This document shows, in pieces, positions 42,751 through 51,961 of a stretch of 64,000 bases of DNA (position 1 is its first letter; the number at the start of each line of letters is the position of its first letter). Location: positions 1-64,000 of the forward strand of contig CAYJFD010000001.1 of assembly GCA_964369605.1 (NCBI GenBank). The letters are read 5' to 3'. The stretch is from CAYJFD01 sp964369605 (lineage in GTDB: Bacteria > Bacteroidota > Bacteroidia > Bacteroidales > UBA932). The notes under the pieces are model-generated. The model saw only the letters and a list, made by a program, of their open reading frames with translations. It searched no databases and was not told where the DNA came from. The translations under genes were made by a program, and so were the position numbers.

Positions 42751-43545
42751 TTATATTGCTATCGGAGCCTTAATTGATGGCGCCGCATTATAATCTTCTA
42801 GTTTAAAATCTTCGTATTTAAAGCTAAATATATCTTTGACTTCAGGATTAATCCACATCTTTGGTAGTTTTCCAGGCTCTCTTGATAACTGAAGATCTAC
42901 TTGTTCTGTATGATTTAAGTAGATATGGGCATCTCCAAATGTATGTACGAATTCACCTAATTTTAGGTCACAACACTGAGCTATCATCATCGTAAATAGG
43001 GCATAGGATGCGATATTAAAGGGAACTCCTAAGAAAACATCTGCACTGCGCTGGTATAACTGACATGATAGTTCACCATTGGATACGTAAAATTGAAACA
43101 TAGTATGACAGGGAGGTAGAGCCATATTGTCTACATCTGCCACGTTCCAAGCTGAGATTATTAGTCTACGTGAAGAAGGGTTAGTTTTTATCTGATTTAT
43201 TAAGTTTGCAAGCTGATCTATCGTGCTACCATCTCCTGCTGGCCAATTTCTCCACTGATAACCATAAACCGGCCCCAAATCACCATTCTTATCTGCCCAT
43301 TCATCCCAAATACTCACTCCGTTATCCTGAAGATATTTAATATTTGTATCTCCATTTATAAACCATAAAAGCTCGTGAATAATCGATCGTAGATGGAGTT
43401 TTTTCGTGGTTAATACGGGGAAGCCTTCTTTAAGATCAAATCGCATCTGATATCCAAAAACAGAACGTGTTCCTGTGTTTGTTCTATCATCTCGGATTAC
43501 TCCATTTTCTTTAATATATCTTAGTAAATCTAGATATTGTTTCAT
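42751..43545 (-). CDS. thyA: Thymidylate synthase
   Basis: ThyA makes dTMP from dUMP with methylene-tetrahydrofolate. The 264-residue protein has RDDRTNTGTRSVFGYQMRFD, WGPVYGYQWR-like LGPVYGYQWRNW, SSRRLIISAWN, and the catalytic cysteine in LPPCHTMFQFYV, then CQLYQRSADVFLGVPFNIAS. It begins three bases after ychF ends and precedes folA. No change in catalytic residues. Confidence 0.98.
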   Translation of the reverse strand: MKQYLDLLRYIKENGVIRDDRTNTGTRSVFGYQMRFDLKEGFPVLTTKKLHLRSIIHELLWFINGDTNIKYLQDNGVSIWDEWADKNGDLGPVYGYQWRNWPAGDGSTIDQLANLINQIKTNPSSRRLIISAWNVADVDNMALPPCHTMFQFYVSNGELSCQLYQRSADVFLGVPFNIASYALFTMMIAQCCDLKLGEFVHTFGDAHIYLNHTEQVDLQLSREPGKLPKMWINPEVKDIFSFKYEDFKLEDYNAAPSIKAPIAI

Positions 43546-43548
43546 ACG

Positions 43549-44652
43549 CTATACGTTAAATAAGAAGTGCATTACATCTCCATCTTGTACAACATACTCT
43601 TTTCCTTCTATACCTAACTTTCCTGCTGCTCGACACGCTGATTCTGATCCATATTCAATATATGTCTCGTAGTGAATTACCTCAGCTCTGATAAATCCTT
43701 TTTCAAAATCCGTATGTATCACTGCTGCTGCTTTTGGAGCCTTATCACCTTTATTTATTGTCCATGCTCTAACTTCCTGTACTCCAGCAGTAAAATATGT
43801 CTGTAGGTTTAATAGGGAATAGGCTGATTGAATAAGTCTTGTTACTCCTGAGTCATCTAATCCTAGTTCTTGTAGGAACATTTGTCTTTCTTCATAATCC
43901 TCTAGTTCCGCTATTTCAGATTCTATTTTTGCTGATATGATTAATACCTCAGCATTTTCTTGTGCTGCTACTGCTCTCACCTTCTCAACATACTCATTAC
44001 CGCTTACTGCTGAGGCCTCATCTACATTACAAACATAAAGAACTGGTTTGTTTGTTAGTAGGTAGTACTCATTAGCGATTTTCTGATCCTCTACATTATC
44101 TAGCTCTACAGATCTAGCAGATTTACCTTCTAAAAGAGCTTCTTTGTACTTCATTAATATATCGTAGCTTCTCTTAGCTACTTTATCTCCTCCTGACTGA
44201 GCCTGTTTAGAAACTTTTGATAGTCTAGTTTCTACTGTCTCTAGATCTTTTATTTGCAATTCTAGGTCAATTATCTCCTTATCTCTGATAGGATCTACAC
44301 TTCCATCTACGTGTACGACATTAGGATCGTCGAAGCATCTTACGACGTGTAAGATAGCGTCTGTCTCACGTATATTTGCTAGGAATTGATTTCCTAAACC
44401 CTCTCCTCTACTTGCACCTTTAACAAGTCCTGCGATGTCTACGATTTCTACTGTAGCAGGAATGACTCTCTGAGGCTTTACTAACTCCTCTAGTTTCTTA
44501 AGCCTTTCATCCGGTACTACAGTTGAGCCTATATTTGGCTCTATAGTACAGAAAGGGAAGTTAGCTGACTGGGCCTTACCAGAGCTAATACAGTTAAATA
44601 ATGTTGATTTTCCTACATTAGGCAGGCCTACTATTCCACAACGAAGTGCCAT
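43549..44652 (-). CDS. ychF: Redox-regulated ribosome-binding ATPase YchF
   Basis: YchF is an Obg-related P-loop protein that prefers ATP and binds ribosomes. The 367-residue protein has Walker A GLPNVGKSTLFN, VDIAGLVKGASRGEGLG, NKP...NVDE in place of the usual NKxD, and the C-terminal TGS-type end EYVVQDGDVMHFLFNV. It is the first gene of the leftward run to mutS, and has a -7 box 46 bases upstream. Confidence 0.97.
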   Translation of the reverse strand: MALRCGIVGLPNVGKSTLFNCISSGKAQSANFPFCTIEPNIGSTVVPDERLKKLEELVKPQRVIPATVEIVDIAGLVKGASRGEGLGNQFLANIRETDAILHVVRCFDDPNVVHVDGSVDPIRDKEIIDLELQIKDLETVETRLSKVSKQAQSGGDKVAKRSYDILMKYKEALLEGKSARSVELDNVEDQKIANEYYLLTNKPVLYVCNVDEASAVSGNEYVEKVRAVAAQENAEVLIISAKIESEIAELEDYEERQMFLQELGLDDSGVTRLIQSAYSLLNLQTYFTAGVQEVRAWTINKGDKAPKAAAVIHTDFEKGFIRAEVIHYETYIEYGSESACRAAGKLGIEGKEYVVQDGDVMHFLFNV

Positions 44653-44698
44653 ATCTTTTTATAAATTTTAATATATTTTCTTTTACTCTATTAACCCA

Positions 44699-44706
44699 CA
44701 AAAATA
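44699..44706 (-). promoter_or_regulatory. Predicted -7 box for the ychF-mutS run
   Basis: The minus strand reads TATTTTTG, giving a leader of about 45 bases before ATG 44652. Confidence 0.45.
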
Positions 44707-44718
44707 GTAAATATTTTG

Positions 44719-44726
44719 TATCTTTG
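44719..44726 (+). promoter_or_regulatory. Predicted -7 box for the EEP nuclease gene
   Basis: TATCTTTG, then one A, then ATGATG (44728-44733). The start site would lie at or within the codons, so the transcript is leaderless or a later start is used. Confidence 0.5.
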
Positions 44727-44727
44727 A

Positions 44728-45705
44728 ATGATGAAAGACTTAAAAATCTACTTCTGTACCCTAGTATTAATCTCTTCTCTAAATCCTGAGTTCAATATAA
44801 TGTTTTGGAATCTGGAAAACTTCTTTAATACTTACAGGAATACAGAGATTAATGACGAGCAGTGGACTCCTAGAGGAGAGAAGAGATGGACTAGGAATAA
44901 GTACCAGAAAAAATGTAATGATATAGCTAAGACGATATTGCTTTGTGGGGATTCCTTTCAAGACCTCCCAGCGATAATAGGTGTTAGTGAAGTAGAAAAT
45001 AGGGGAGTACTAGAGGATTTGCTCGAGAATACGGTCCTGTCAAAACTTAATTATGAAATAGTTCATCATAATTCACCCGACAAAAGAGGGATAGATGTAG
45101 GTCTTCTTTACGACAAGGATGAATTCACTCTATGGGATACAAATAAGCTACTTGTGAGTCTTCCAGATAGCAGTAATAGGACCAGGGACATACTTCACGT
45201 AGAGGGTTATGCAAATGAACTAAATAAGAAAATGCATATAATTGTCAATCATTGGCCATCTAAATGGGGAGGAGAAAAATTAAGTGCTCCAAGCAGACTT
45301 GCAGCTTCTCTTACATTAAAACCTCTTTTAGATTCCTTAACTACTTATGATCCCTTATCATTAATAGTTGTCATGGGAGACTTTAACGATACTCCTGAAT
45401 CTGAATGTATAAGTAAGCTTCTCAGCGAAAATATATTTGTCTCTACATTTATCGAGAATAAGGAGGTAAAAGGGACTATCAAGTATCAAGGTAAATGGGA
45501 AGTTATAGATATGTTTATTATTAACGATAATCTTATGTCCTCTAATCTTTTTCTAGCCCAGTCCTATATATTTAGTCCAGAACATCTACTTGAAGAGGAT
45601 AGAACATACCTTGGATATAAACCCTACAGAAACTATCTTGGGCCTATATATCATGGCGGGGTTAGTGATCACCTTCCTATCATATTAAACATCGTACATA
45701 AATAA
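44728..45705 (+). CDS. Endonuclease/exonuclease/phosphatase family protein
   Basis: The 325-residue protein has the EEP fold motifs: IMFWNLENFFNTY near the N-terminus (metal-binding N and E region), ISEVENRGVL-like GVSEVENRGVLEDL, NHWPSKWGG, VMGDFNDTPES and GVSDHLPIIL at the end, with catalytic D/N/H present. The hydrophobic residues LKIYFCTLVLISSL at the start may be a signal peptide, but no cut site is clear. The substrate (DNA, RNA or phospholipid) cannot be told. A bidirectional terminator follows. Confidence 0.88.
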   Translation: MMKDLKIYFCTLVLISSLNPEFNIMFWNLENFFNTYRNTEINDEQWTPRGEKRWTRNKYQKKCNDIAKTILLCGDSFQDLPAIIGVSEVENRGVLEDLLENTVLSKLNYEIVHHNSPDKRGIDVGLLYDKDEFTLWDTNKLLVSLPDSSNRTRDILHVEGYANELNKKMHIIVNHWPSKWGGEKLSAPSRLAASLTLKPLLDSLTTYDPLSLIVVMGDFNDTPESECISKLLSENIFVSTFIENKEVKGTIKYQGKWEVIDMFIINDNLMSSNLFLAQSYIFSPEHLLEEDRTYLGYKPYRNYLGPIYHGGVSDHLPIILNIVHK

Positions 45706-45719
45706 ATATCCATATAAAT

Positions 45720-45753
45720 AAAAATCCTCCAAAAGTTACTTTGGAGGATTTTT
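45720..45753. terminator. Bidirectional hairpin terminator
   Basis: AAAAATCCTCCAAA pairs with TTTGGAGGATTTTT, with a six-base loop and T-runs on both strands. It lies between convergent genes ending at 45705 and 45771. Confidence 0.9.
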
Positions 45754-45770
45754 ATTTCGAGTAAGATCTA

Positions 45771-47858
45771 CTAGTAGAATCTTGCTCTATTATCTTCTTC
45801 ATTAGCCATCTCTTTGAATGTATTCATAAGCTGGCCTATTTGGTATCCTGATACTTGCTTGTTACGAGCTTTTGCATCGTCCTCAGTGAAGTATGCCTGT
45901 GTATTTTTCTTGTTTACTCTAGCGATATAAACTCCCACATTTCCTGCGAATGGCTCAGAGATCACACCTGGCTCTAGGCCTGAAATAGTACCTACTAGTA
46001 CTGGCTCAAAGTTACCCGATGAGTAAGCTCCGAATGACACTCCGTTTCTAGTGCTTACAGTCGTATTTAAGGCCTCTGCCATCTCTTCTAGAGTAGTTAA
46101 TCCAGCAACCTTTGTTTTTACCTCTGCAAGAAGTTTTTCAACTCTCTTCTGAGCTAATAACTTAAATTCTATTTCTGTTGAAACTTTTGAAAGTGGAGCA
46201 TATCCTTTTTCTGTAATATTCTTTAAGGCTACTACGAAGAAATATTTATTATCAAGCGTGATAATTGGAGATACATCTCCTTTCTTAGCTTCGTATACCC
46301 AACGAGAGATTTCCTTTGCATCATCGTATCTAGAAACTTTTCTAGCGCCTTCAGCTAGTGCGTTCACTGGAACTACTGGAAGATTCTCTTGATCTACTAT
46401 ATTATTGAAAGTAGAGATATTACCATTAGAACCTGAAGCTAGATTATTCGCCTGTGCATAGAAATGCTGGTAAGTTTGCTCTGAAGCTGTTACTTCTTTA
46501 GTAAGTAATGCTATCTGTACTTTTTCTTGTAGCTTAGTTCTCTCTGTTACCTTAATAATATGTAAACCGTAATCTGAAACTATTTTTGTTAAAGTATTTG
46601 GCTTTGTAGCTAATACTTCTTCAAGACCCGGGATCATTTGTACTTGAGTCATCCAACCTAATTCTCCTGGCTTAACATTAGGATTAGTATCAAGAGAGTG
46701 CTCTTTTGCTACTTCTGAGAAACTTACCCTTCCTCTATTTATTTCATTTATTAAGCTATCCGCTCTATCATTATCGCTGATAGGTAAAAGAATGTGATTT
46801 ACAAATACAGAGTCTGGTAACATTTTTCTATCTGCTATCCTAGCAGCTATGTATATACTTTCATCGTGTAAATATACAGGAAGAACCTTTTCATTTGATT
46901 CAAACGCGAATTCTTCTACTTCAGGGTACATTGAAGCTAATTCACCTTTCTTATAATACACATTTTGAAGTGGCGTGTCTGAGTATCTTGATAAGTAACT
47001 CTTAAGATTAGTAGTCTTAACAAATTCTGGATACTCTCTATTTATCATAATTTGTGCCTCTTCGAAGTCTCTCTCTAGTGGAAGAACTTCATACGCTACA
47101 AACTCGATATCTCTAGAAGCTTCTACTTTGTACTCTTCTTTATGTAATTCATAGTACTTCTTAATTTCTTCCGATGAAACCTTTAAAGTAGTATCTCTTG
47201 TAAAACCTGTAGGAACCATGATAAATTCACAGTCACTTACTATATTATTCTCATCTATAGATCTAAGTTGTTCTATCGAATTCATTACACTGCTTGACGA
47301 AAGAAGACTAGTGTACTTTGTAAAATACTGCTGACGTAATACGTTTTCTTCTAAAAAGCCCCAATATCTTCCTAATCTACCACTCTCGTCTGTAGAAATA
47401 GCTGAGATAAACTGAGCAAACTGCTCCTTGCTAAAGTTTCCTGAAGCGTCTGCAAATGCAGGCTCTCTTTTTATAATTTCAGAGATTTCTGAACCATAGC
47501 TTAGGTCAAATAATTCATCTTCTCCTACTGTTATTCCTGAACTCTCTATTAATGGAAGAATGAATAATCTATTCTCGAAATCTAACCACGCAGATTGAGT
47601 AATAGCATCTAAAGTCTCTTGTGAGACTGTATTATTTGTAGTCATACTATAGATATCACTATAGTAGTCTACTTTTGCTTGAAACTTTTCATAAGAAATA
47701 GACTTACCATCTATTTTACCTACATCATACTTTGATGAGAATGTTCTTAATGTTGTCTCTAGGGTGGATGGATCGATCACAAATGATAAAAGTGCTACTC
47801 CTATTAGCACTACGATTAGTATTCCAAACTTTACACGTATTTTTTCTAAAACCGCCAT
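45771..47858 (-). CDS. Peptidylprolyl isomerase, PpiD/SurA type
   Basis: A periplasmic folding factor of 695 residues held by an N-terminal membrane segment (FGILIVVLIGVALLSFVIDP). The SurA-N-like part (about 35-300) is followed by a parvulin domain near 340-450: VFVNHILLPISDNDRADSLI, then SFSEVAKEHSLDT, PGELGWM and DYGLHIIKVTER. A second C-terminal helical region follows. It should help outer membrane proteins fold. It is the last gene of the mfd-to-ppiD run and lies 55 bases after lptC. Confidence 0.9.
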   Translation of the reverse strand: MAVLEKIRVKFGILIVVLIGVALLSFVIDPSTLETTLRTFSSKYDVGKIDGKSISYEKFQAKVDYYSDIYSMTTNNTVSQETLDAITQSAWLDFENRLFILPLIESSGITVGEDELFDLSYGSEISEIIKREPAFADASGNFSKEQFAQFISAISTDESGRLGRYWGFLEENVLRQQYFTKYTSLLSSSSVMNSIEQLRSIDENNIVSDCEFIMVPTGFTRDTTLKVSSEEIKKYYELHKEEYKVEASRDIEFVAYEVLPLERDFEEAQIMINREYPEFVKTTNLKSYLSRYSDTPLQNVYYKKGELASMYPEVEEFAFESNEKVLPVYLHDESIYIAARIADRKMLPDSVFVNHILLPISDNDRADSLINEINRGRVSFSEVAKEHSLDTNPNVKPGELGWMTQVQMIPGLEEVLATKPNTLTKIVSDYGLHIIKVTERTKLQEKVQIALLTKEVTASEQTYQHFYAQANNLASGSNGNISTFNNIVDQENLPVVPVNALAEGARKVSRYDDAKEISRWVYEAKKGDVSPIITLDNKYFFVVALKNITEKGYAPLSKVSTEIEFKLLAQKRVEKLLAEVKTKVAGLTTLEEMAEALNTTVSTRNGVSFGAYSSGNFEPVLVGTISGLEPGVISEPFAGNVGVYIARVNKKNTQAYFTEDDAKARNKQVSGYQIGQLMNTFKEMANEEDNRARFY

Positions 47859-47913
47859 TGTATTTATTTTTATTTTAGTTATCGTTTTTCAATAATCCGC
47901 GAAGATAAGAATT

Positions 47914-48555
47914 TTATTTATTATCTAAGGGAATAGGACCAATAAAATTTGCACTATCTCTATAATTTGGCTCATCTGAGTTGCTATCCATTTGTCCCCA
48001 ACTATCGAAGGGTTTTAATAGCACTGCATTACTTGCTCTCTCATCTGACTCTAAACCATAGCCTTGCATCATGCCGTCAGGAGAAAATAATTTTACATAA
48101 CAATCTGTATAAATCATTTTCTTTTCTTTACTCCAATATATAGTATCAGTTTCTATCCTTCTTCCTTCGATATAGTTCTTTATTACTACATCTCCATACG
48201 CTGCCCATAGCTCATCTCCTCCATTGATCGTATGTTTTGCATAAAGTGATTTTATCTCCGTCTCGAGTAATCCCTCTTTGTTATATGCATATACCTCAAA
48301 TTTTTTAGGAAAAAGTTCATAAGCTGTATCCTTCGATATCTCATATCTCTCCATTAGTGGCGCTTCCATTCTCATAGAAACCATTCCATCTTCTGTCTGA
48401 GAAATAACCATATTTCGAACGACTTGAACAGGTTTTTCATCTACTACATCGCTGTCTACTGTCTTAATTGTATCCGCACATGATAATACACTAATGGTAG
48501 TAAGCAAAAGTGCTACTACCATTGTGTATATATTATTTAATCCTATTTTCACCAT
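47914..48555 (-). CDS. lptC: LPS export periplasmic protein LptC
   Basis: The 213-residue protein has an N-terminal membrane segment (TMVVALLLTTISVLSCADTI), then the beta-jellyroll pattern of LptC: MVISQTEDGMVSMRMEAPLM, YNKEGLLETEIKSLYAKH, DELWAAYGDVVIKN and GRRIETDTIYWSKEKKMIYT. It passes LPS from LptBFG to LptA. The segment ends in LSCAD, so it may instead be a lipoprotein anchor, as is common in this phylum. It lies 33 bases after the TPR gene. Confidence 0.88.
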   Translation of the reverse strand: MVKIGLNNIYTMVVALLLTTISVLSCADTIKTVDSDVVDEKPVQVVRNMVISQTEDGMVSMRMEAPLMERYEISKDTAYELFPKKFEVYAYNKEGLLETEIKSLYAKHTINGGDELWAAYGDVVIKNYIEGRRIETDTIYWSKEKKMIYTDCYVKLFSPDGMMQGYGLESDERASNAVLLKPFDSWGQMDSNSDEPNYRDSANFIGPIPLDNK

Positions 48556-48588
48556 ATATAATGGTTATTAGTTTACAGTTGTTAGTTA

Positions 48589-49926
48589 TTAGTTCTGGGT
48601 TCTAACTATTGTTTTTTCTGTAAGCCCACCGTGTGTTACAGTGTACGAACTTCCATTGATGATATCATACATAAAAGCCTCATCTTGAAGAGGGAAGTAC
48701 TTAGAGTAGCTAGCGATATACTTGTTTGCCTCTTCTGATAAACTCTTGTCTGCTGCCTTTGCCTTATTAAAGTAGTCTACTGCTACCCAATAAACTGCTC
48801 TTTTCTCTATATCATTACCTTCTCTTGTAACTCCACCCCAAATAGTTCCGATTAGGAAGTTTGCTTTTCCTGCTACTATAGAAGAGGTATTAATTGCTTG
48901 TTTTGCATATTTAACAGCTTGCTCTATATCACCTGCTTTTACATACATCACTGAAGCTAATTCAAATAAATATTCTGCATCTTGATCTTTGTCAGATTCT
49001 TCATAATTTACTGCCTCTAATATGTATTTTTTTGCCTCTTCTATATTATTTGATCTTGCATGTAACTGGTATAAGAAGTAAGCTGAAGTATGAGTTGCTT
49101 CTAGTGCGTGTAGTGATTCTACAGCGTCTAAGAATAATTGCTCTTCTGTACAAGCAGATGAATTTAATAAACTTACGATTATTCCTAATTCTTCCTTATT
49201 ATCTTTGTGTGAATCATATCTTGGCTGGAATAACTTAACTAGGTTCTCACAAGTAGCGACTCCACTTTCTATAAACATACTCTCAAGGTCTGAAATAGCT
49301 TTCTCTATTGTCTCAGTACTCTTATTTCTTTTTACTAAATCAGCCTCTATTGATTCTGCTACATCTACTGATTTTTCAAAAGACTCTACTACATCTGTAT
49401 CTAATATCTCGCCACTTGCGTAAAGATTATTTGCATATTGCATATATCTTAATACCACAGATACTGGAGTTCTATGCTTTAATTCATCCATAGTATGTCC
49501 CATTAATGCATATCCTTCTGAATCATCATCTTCTCCTAAATACTTAATATAGTCCAATGCTTTATTTGCATTAGCTGGAATATAGTACTTTGCTTCAGTA
49601 TAAGTACTGATTCTCATATCATGTAGCATGAATAATGAGTCTACTAATTCGTCCTTTCTGATAGGATTGTTTCTGTGTGTAAAGATATCTTTTCTTAATA
49701 TCTTCATACCATCTAATAACATAGTTTGATTAGCTGTTGGAGGACAATATTTGATAGCTTGTCTCCACTGAGTTGAAGCCATATCCATATTGTTCTGCTT
49801 CATGTACTCTCTGTAATAAGACAAATACTTTGTACATTCTAAACTGTCTTTTCCGTATTTACCTTGTGCTAATAAGGCAAATGAAGTTAACATAAAAGTT
49901 AAGGTTCCTATTAGTAACTTTTTCAT
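48589..49926 (-). CDS. Exported TPR protein of the coaX-lptC cluster
   Basis: The 445-residue protein has a signal peptide (KKLLIGTLTFMLTSFALLAQ) and helical repeats with TPR spacing, for example MDMASTQWRQAIKYCPPTAN near the N-terminus and AGDIEQAVKYAKQAINTS in the C-terminal half. No catalytic motif. In Bacteroidetes a gene of this kind regularly lies between an outer-membrane protein gene and lptC, as here. It is likely an envelope assembly factor, but this is inferred from place only. Confidence 0.82.
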   Translation of the reverse strand: MKKLLIGTLTFMLTSFALLAQGKYGKDSLECTKYLSYYREYMKQNNMDMASTQWRQAIKYCPPTANQTMLLDGMKILRKDIFTHRNNPIRKDELVDSLFMLHDMRISTYTEAKYYIPANANKALDYIKYLGEDDDSEGYALMGHTMDELKHRTPVSVVLRYMQYANNLYASGEILDTDVVESFEKSVDVAESIEADLVKRNKSTETIEKAISDLESMFIESGVATCENLVKLFQPRYDSHKDNKEELGIIVSLLNSSACTEEQLFLDAVESLHALEATHTSAYFLYQLHARSNNIEEAKKYILEAVNYEESDKDQDAEYLFELASVMYVKAGDIEQAVKYAKQAINTSSIVAGKANFLIGTIWGGVTREGNDIEKRAVYWVAVDYFNKAKAADKSLSEEANKYIASYSKYFPLQDEAFMYDIINGSSYTVTHGGLTEKTIVRTQN

Positions 49927-49951
49927 TTTTTATTTATTGAATTATTTATGA

Positions 49952-51250
49952 TTATTCGTGTTGGAATTTTTTGAACCATACATCGTGTAGATTTACACTG
50001 ATCGTAAAGTTTACATATCGCTCTGCGACTAAGCCATAGTTATTTGTACCCCTCTGTCCAATATCCATAGCGACACTAATAGCATTATACCACTTATGAA
50101 TTGGAAGCGACATACCTAGCGTTAATCCGATGTTATTTACGCTTCTTCCATTTATTGTTAGGTATGATTGCTCATAATATGCTCCTATTCTATACGTTGC
50201 CCTCTTAAAGTAATCACGCGAATGATATTTACTTGGAATAAATTCAAATCCTGCATTAAATAAATGACTTCTCTGGGCTATAAAATCACCATTTTGCTGT
50301 GAAAACATTGTATTGTTCCAGTCTTGTGTCTTATAATCTACACCAAACATCCATTTATCTTTCTTTCTAAGAGAGAAACCTACTCCTAATTCTGATGCTA
50401 TATCTAGGTGGGCTCCATCCTTTACATCATAATAAACAGTATCTGTAGATATAGATGATTCAGTCATAGCATAACGCGTGGCCTCCCCACTTAGAGTATT
50501 TCCTAAACGATATGTAGCTCCTATTGTTAGGGTAGTATTTTCTTTTAAGGGTTGAGCATATTGTATACCTAGCTTTCCTGTGAAGCAACCTACACTATAA
50601 TTCCACCCTGAATACATATCACGGTTTGCTTGATATGAGGTAAATAATATATTACTCTTCCTGTCTATTGAACCAAAATAATAGCTTCCTTCTAGTCCTA
50701 ATGATAAATTCTTAGTGAGTTTTGTTGATGCTCCAAAAAAGAACTGGTTAATACTTCCAGTTCCATATTTCTGGTACTTCACATCTCCCATATCTGCTAC
50801 AAAGTCAGGATTAGTTTCTGTCTGTTCAAACTTATATCCACTATTACTATATGGCATAATACCAACTATGAATGCTGACTTATTATATATAGGAAAGGTT
50901 AGCATTATATGATTCATATTAAAGACGTTATAGGCTGAAGTCGCACCATCCTTACTACTATAAGTGTTTTTTTGGCTGACTCCAAAGTCTAACATAAATG
51001 CTAAGGTATCACGCGCTGAAACTGCAGCAGGGTTAAGATAGTTAATAAATCTATTATCACTAACTCCTATTCCTATCCCTCCCATACCTAAATTGTATGC
51101 TGTTCCTTGTTTTGATATTTCCCCGACACCATAAAGCGAATAGGGAGAATAAGCCCCCAGGGCATCTGTAGTCTGTGCAATTGCCTTATTAAATGTTGCT
51201 AGCGCAATGATTGTGGCAATAACGCTATATATGATTAACTTTCTTCTCAC
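49952..51250 (-). CDS. Outer membrane beta-barrel protein of the coaX-lptC cluster
   Basis: The 432-residue protein has a signal peptide (MRRKLIIYSVIATIIALATF, cut after KAIAQ). The mature part consists of alternating amphipathic strands with many Y, F, G and N residues: SPYSLYGVGEISKQGTAYNL at the start, as seen in FadL/PorV-like proteins of this phylum, and YVNFTISVNLHDVWFKKFQHE at the end. Its start overlaps the end of coaX by 26 bases. Role unknown; a transport or secretion channel is possible. Confidence 0.82.
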   Translation of the reverse strand: MRRKLIIYSVIATIIALATFNKAIAQTTDALGAYSPYSLYGVGEISKQGTAYNLGMGGIGIGVSDNRFINYLNPAAVSARDTLAFMLDFGVSQKNTYSSKDGATSAYNVFNMNHIMLTFPIYNKSAFIVGIMPYSNSGYKFEQTETNPDFVADMGDVKYQKYGTGSINQFFFGASTKLTKNLSLGLEGSYYFGSIDRKSNILFTSYQANRDMYSGWNYSVGCFTGKLGIQYAQPLKENTTLTIGATYRLGNTLSGEATRYAMTESSISTDTVYYDVKDGAHLDIASELGVGFSLRKKDKWMFGVDYKTQDWNNTMFSQQNGDFIAQRSHLFNAGFEFIPSKYHSRDYFKRATYRIGAYYEQSYLTINGRSVNNIGLTLGMSLPIHKWYNAISVAMDIGQRGTNNYGLVAERYVNFTISVNLHDVWFKKFQHE

Positions 51251-51959
51251 TATACTTATAAATTCTTAATAGTCCAATAAACACTAAATTACAAACTACA
51301 AAAGTGGGATAATTAATTTTTTTTGCCAAAAAAAATGCATCTCCTCCCGTAAATATTATTTTTCTCTTTGGATAAAGTGAAATATATGAATTAACCTCAA
51401 ATACTATGCCTTGCGATATTCCTGCGATAATAGCCTCATCAGTAGTCGTTCCTATTTCAGGGTAATTTTCCACGATTGAATGCTCTGGGAGTCTACTTGT
51501 GTAGTGATTCAAAGCTTTAAACCTAGTATTGAAACCTAGGGAAATATTTCCACCTTGATATTCTCCTTGAGCACTTAGAAAGTCTATTGTGAGTGCTGTT
51601 CCAAAATCAAAAACTATTACATCTTCTTTTGGATAGAGCCACCAGGCTCCTATGATTGCACAAACTCTGTCTGCTCCAAGCGTATTTAGCGTGCTATACT
51701 TTATTGTTATGGGCAGGTCCATTTGGCCATTTACAAGTAGCACCTTTTTCAGTTTTGTCTCTAAAAATCTAACTACCTCTGTAATTTCTCCTCCCACATT
51801 AGAAATTACAGCTCCCTGAACGTCGATATTGCGAAGCACTGACCCTAACTCTACAAGCAAGTCTTCTATGGAGCAGTGGTGAATTTCCCCTATATTATCT
51901 GTCTCGTCTACAATGCAGTACTTTGCTCTTGTATTTCCTATATCAAGTAATAATTTCAT
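51225..51959 (-). CDS. coaX: Type III pantothenate kinase
   Basis: CoaX phosphorylates pantothenate, the first step to CoA; it needs a monovalent cation and is not feedback-inhibited. The 244-residue ASKHA-fold protein has LLLDIGNTRAKY (phosphate 1), NTLGADRVCAIIGAWW, VFDFGTALTIDFL and GGNISLGFNTRF, then FTGGDAFFL. It lies two bases after mfd. With panC and panD at 21-22 kb, three steps of CoA synthesis are in this window. Confidence 0.95.
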   Translation of the reverse strand: MKLLLDIGNTRAKYCIVDETDNIGEIHHCSIEDLLVELGSVLRNIDVQGAVISNVGGEITEVVRFLETKLKKVLLVNGQMDLPITIKYSTLNTLGADRVCAIIGAWWLYPKEDVIVFDFGTALTIDFLSAQGEYQGGNISLGFNTRFKALNHYTSRLPEHSIVENYPEIGTTTDEAIIAGISQGIVFEVNSYISLYPKRKIIFTGGDAFFLAKKINYPTFVVCNLVFIGLLRIYKYSEKKVNHI

Positions 51960-51961
51960 TT

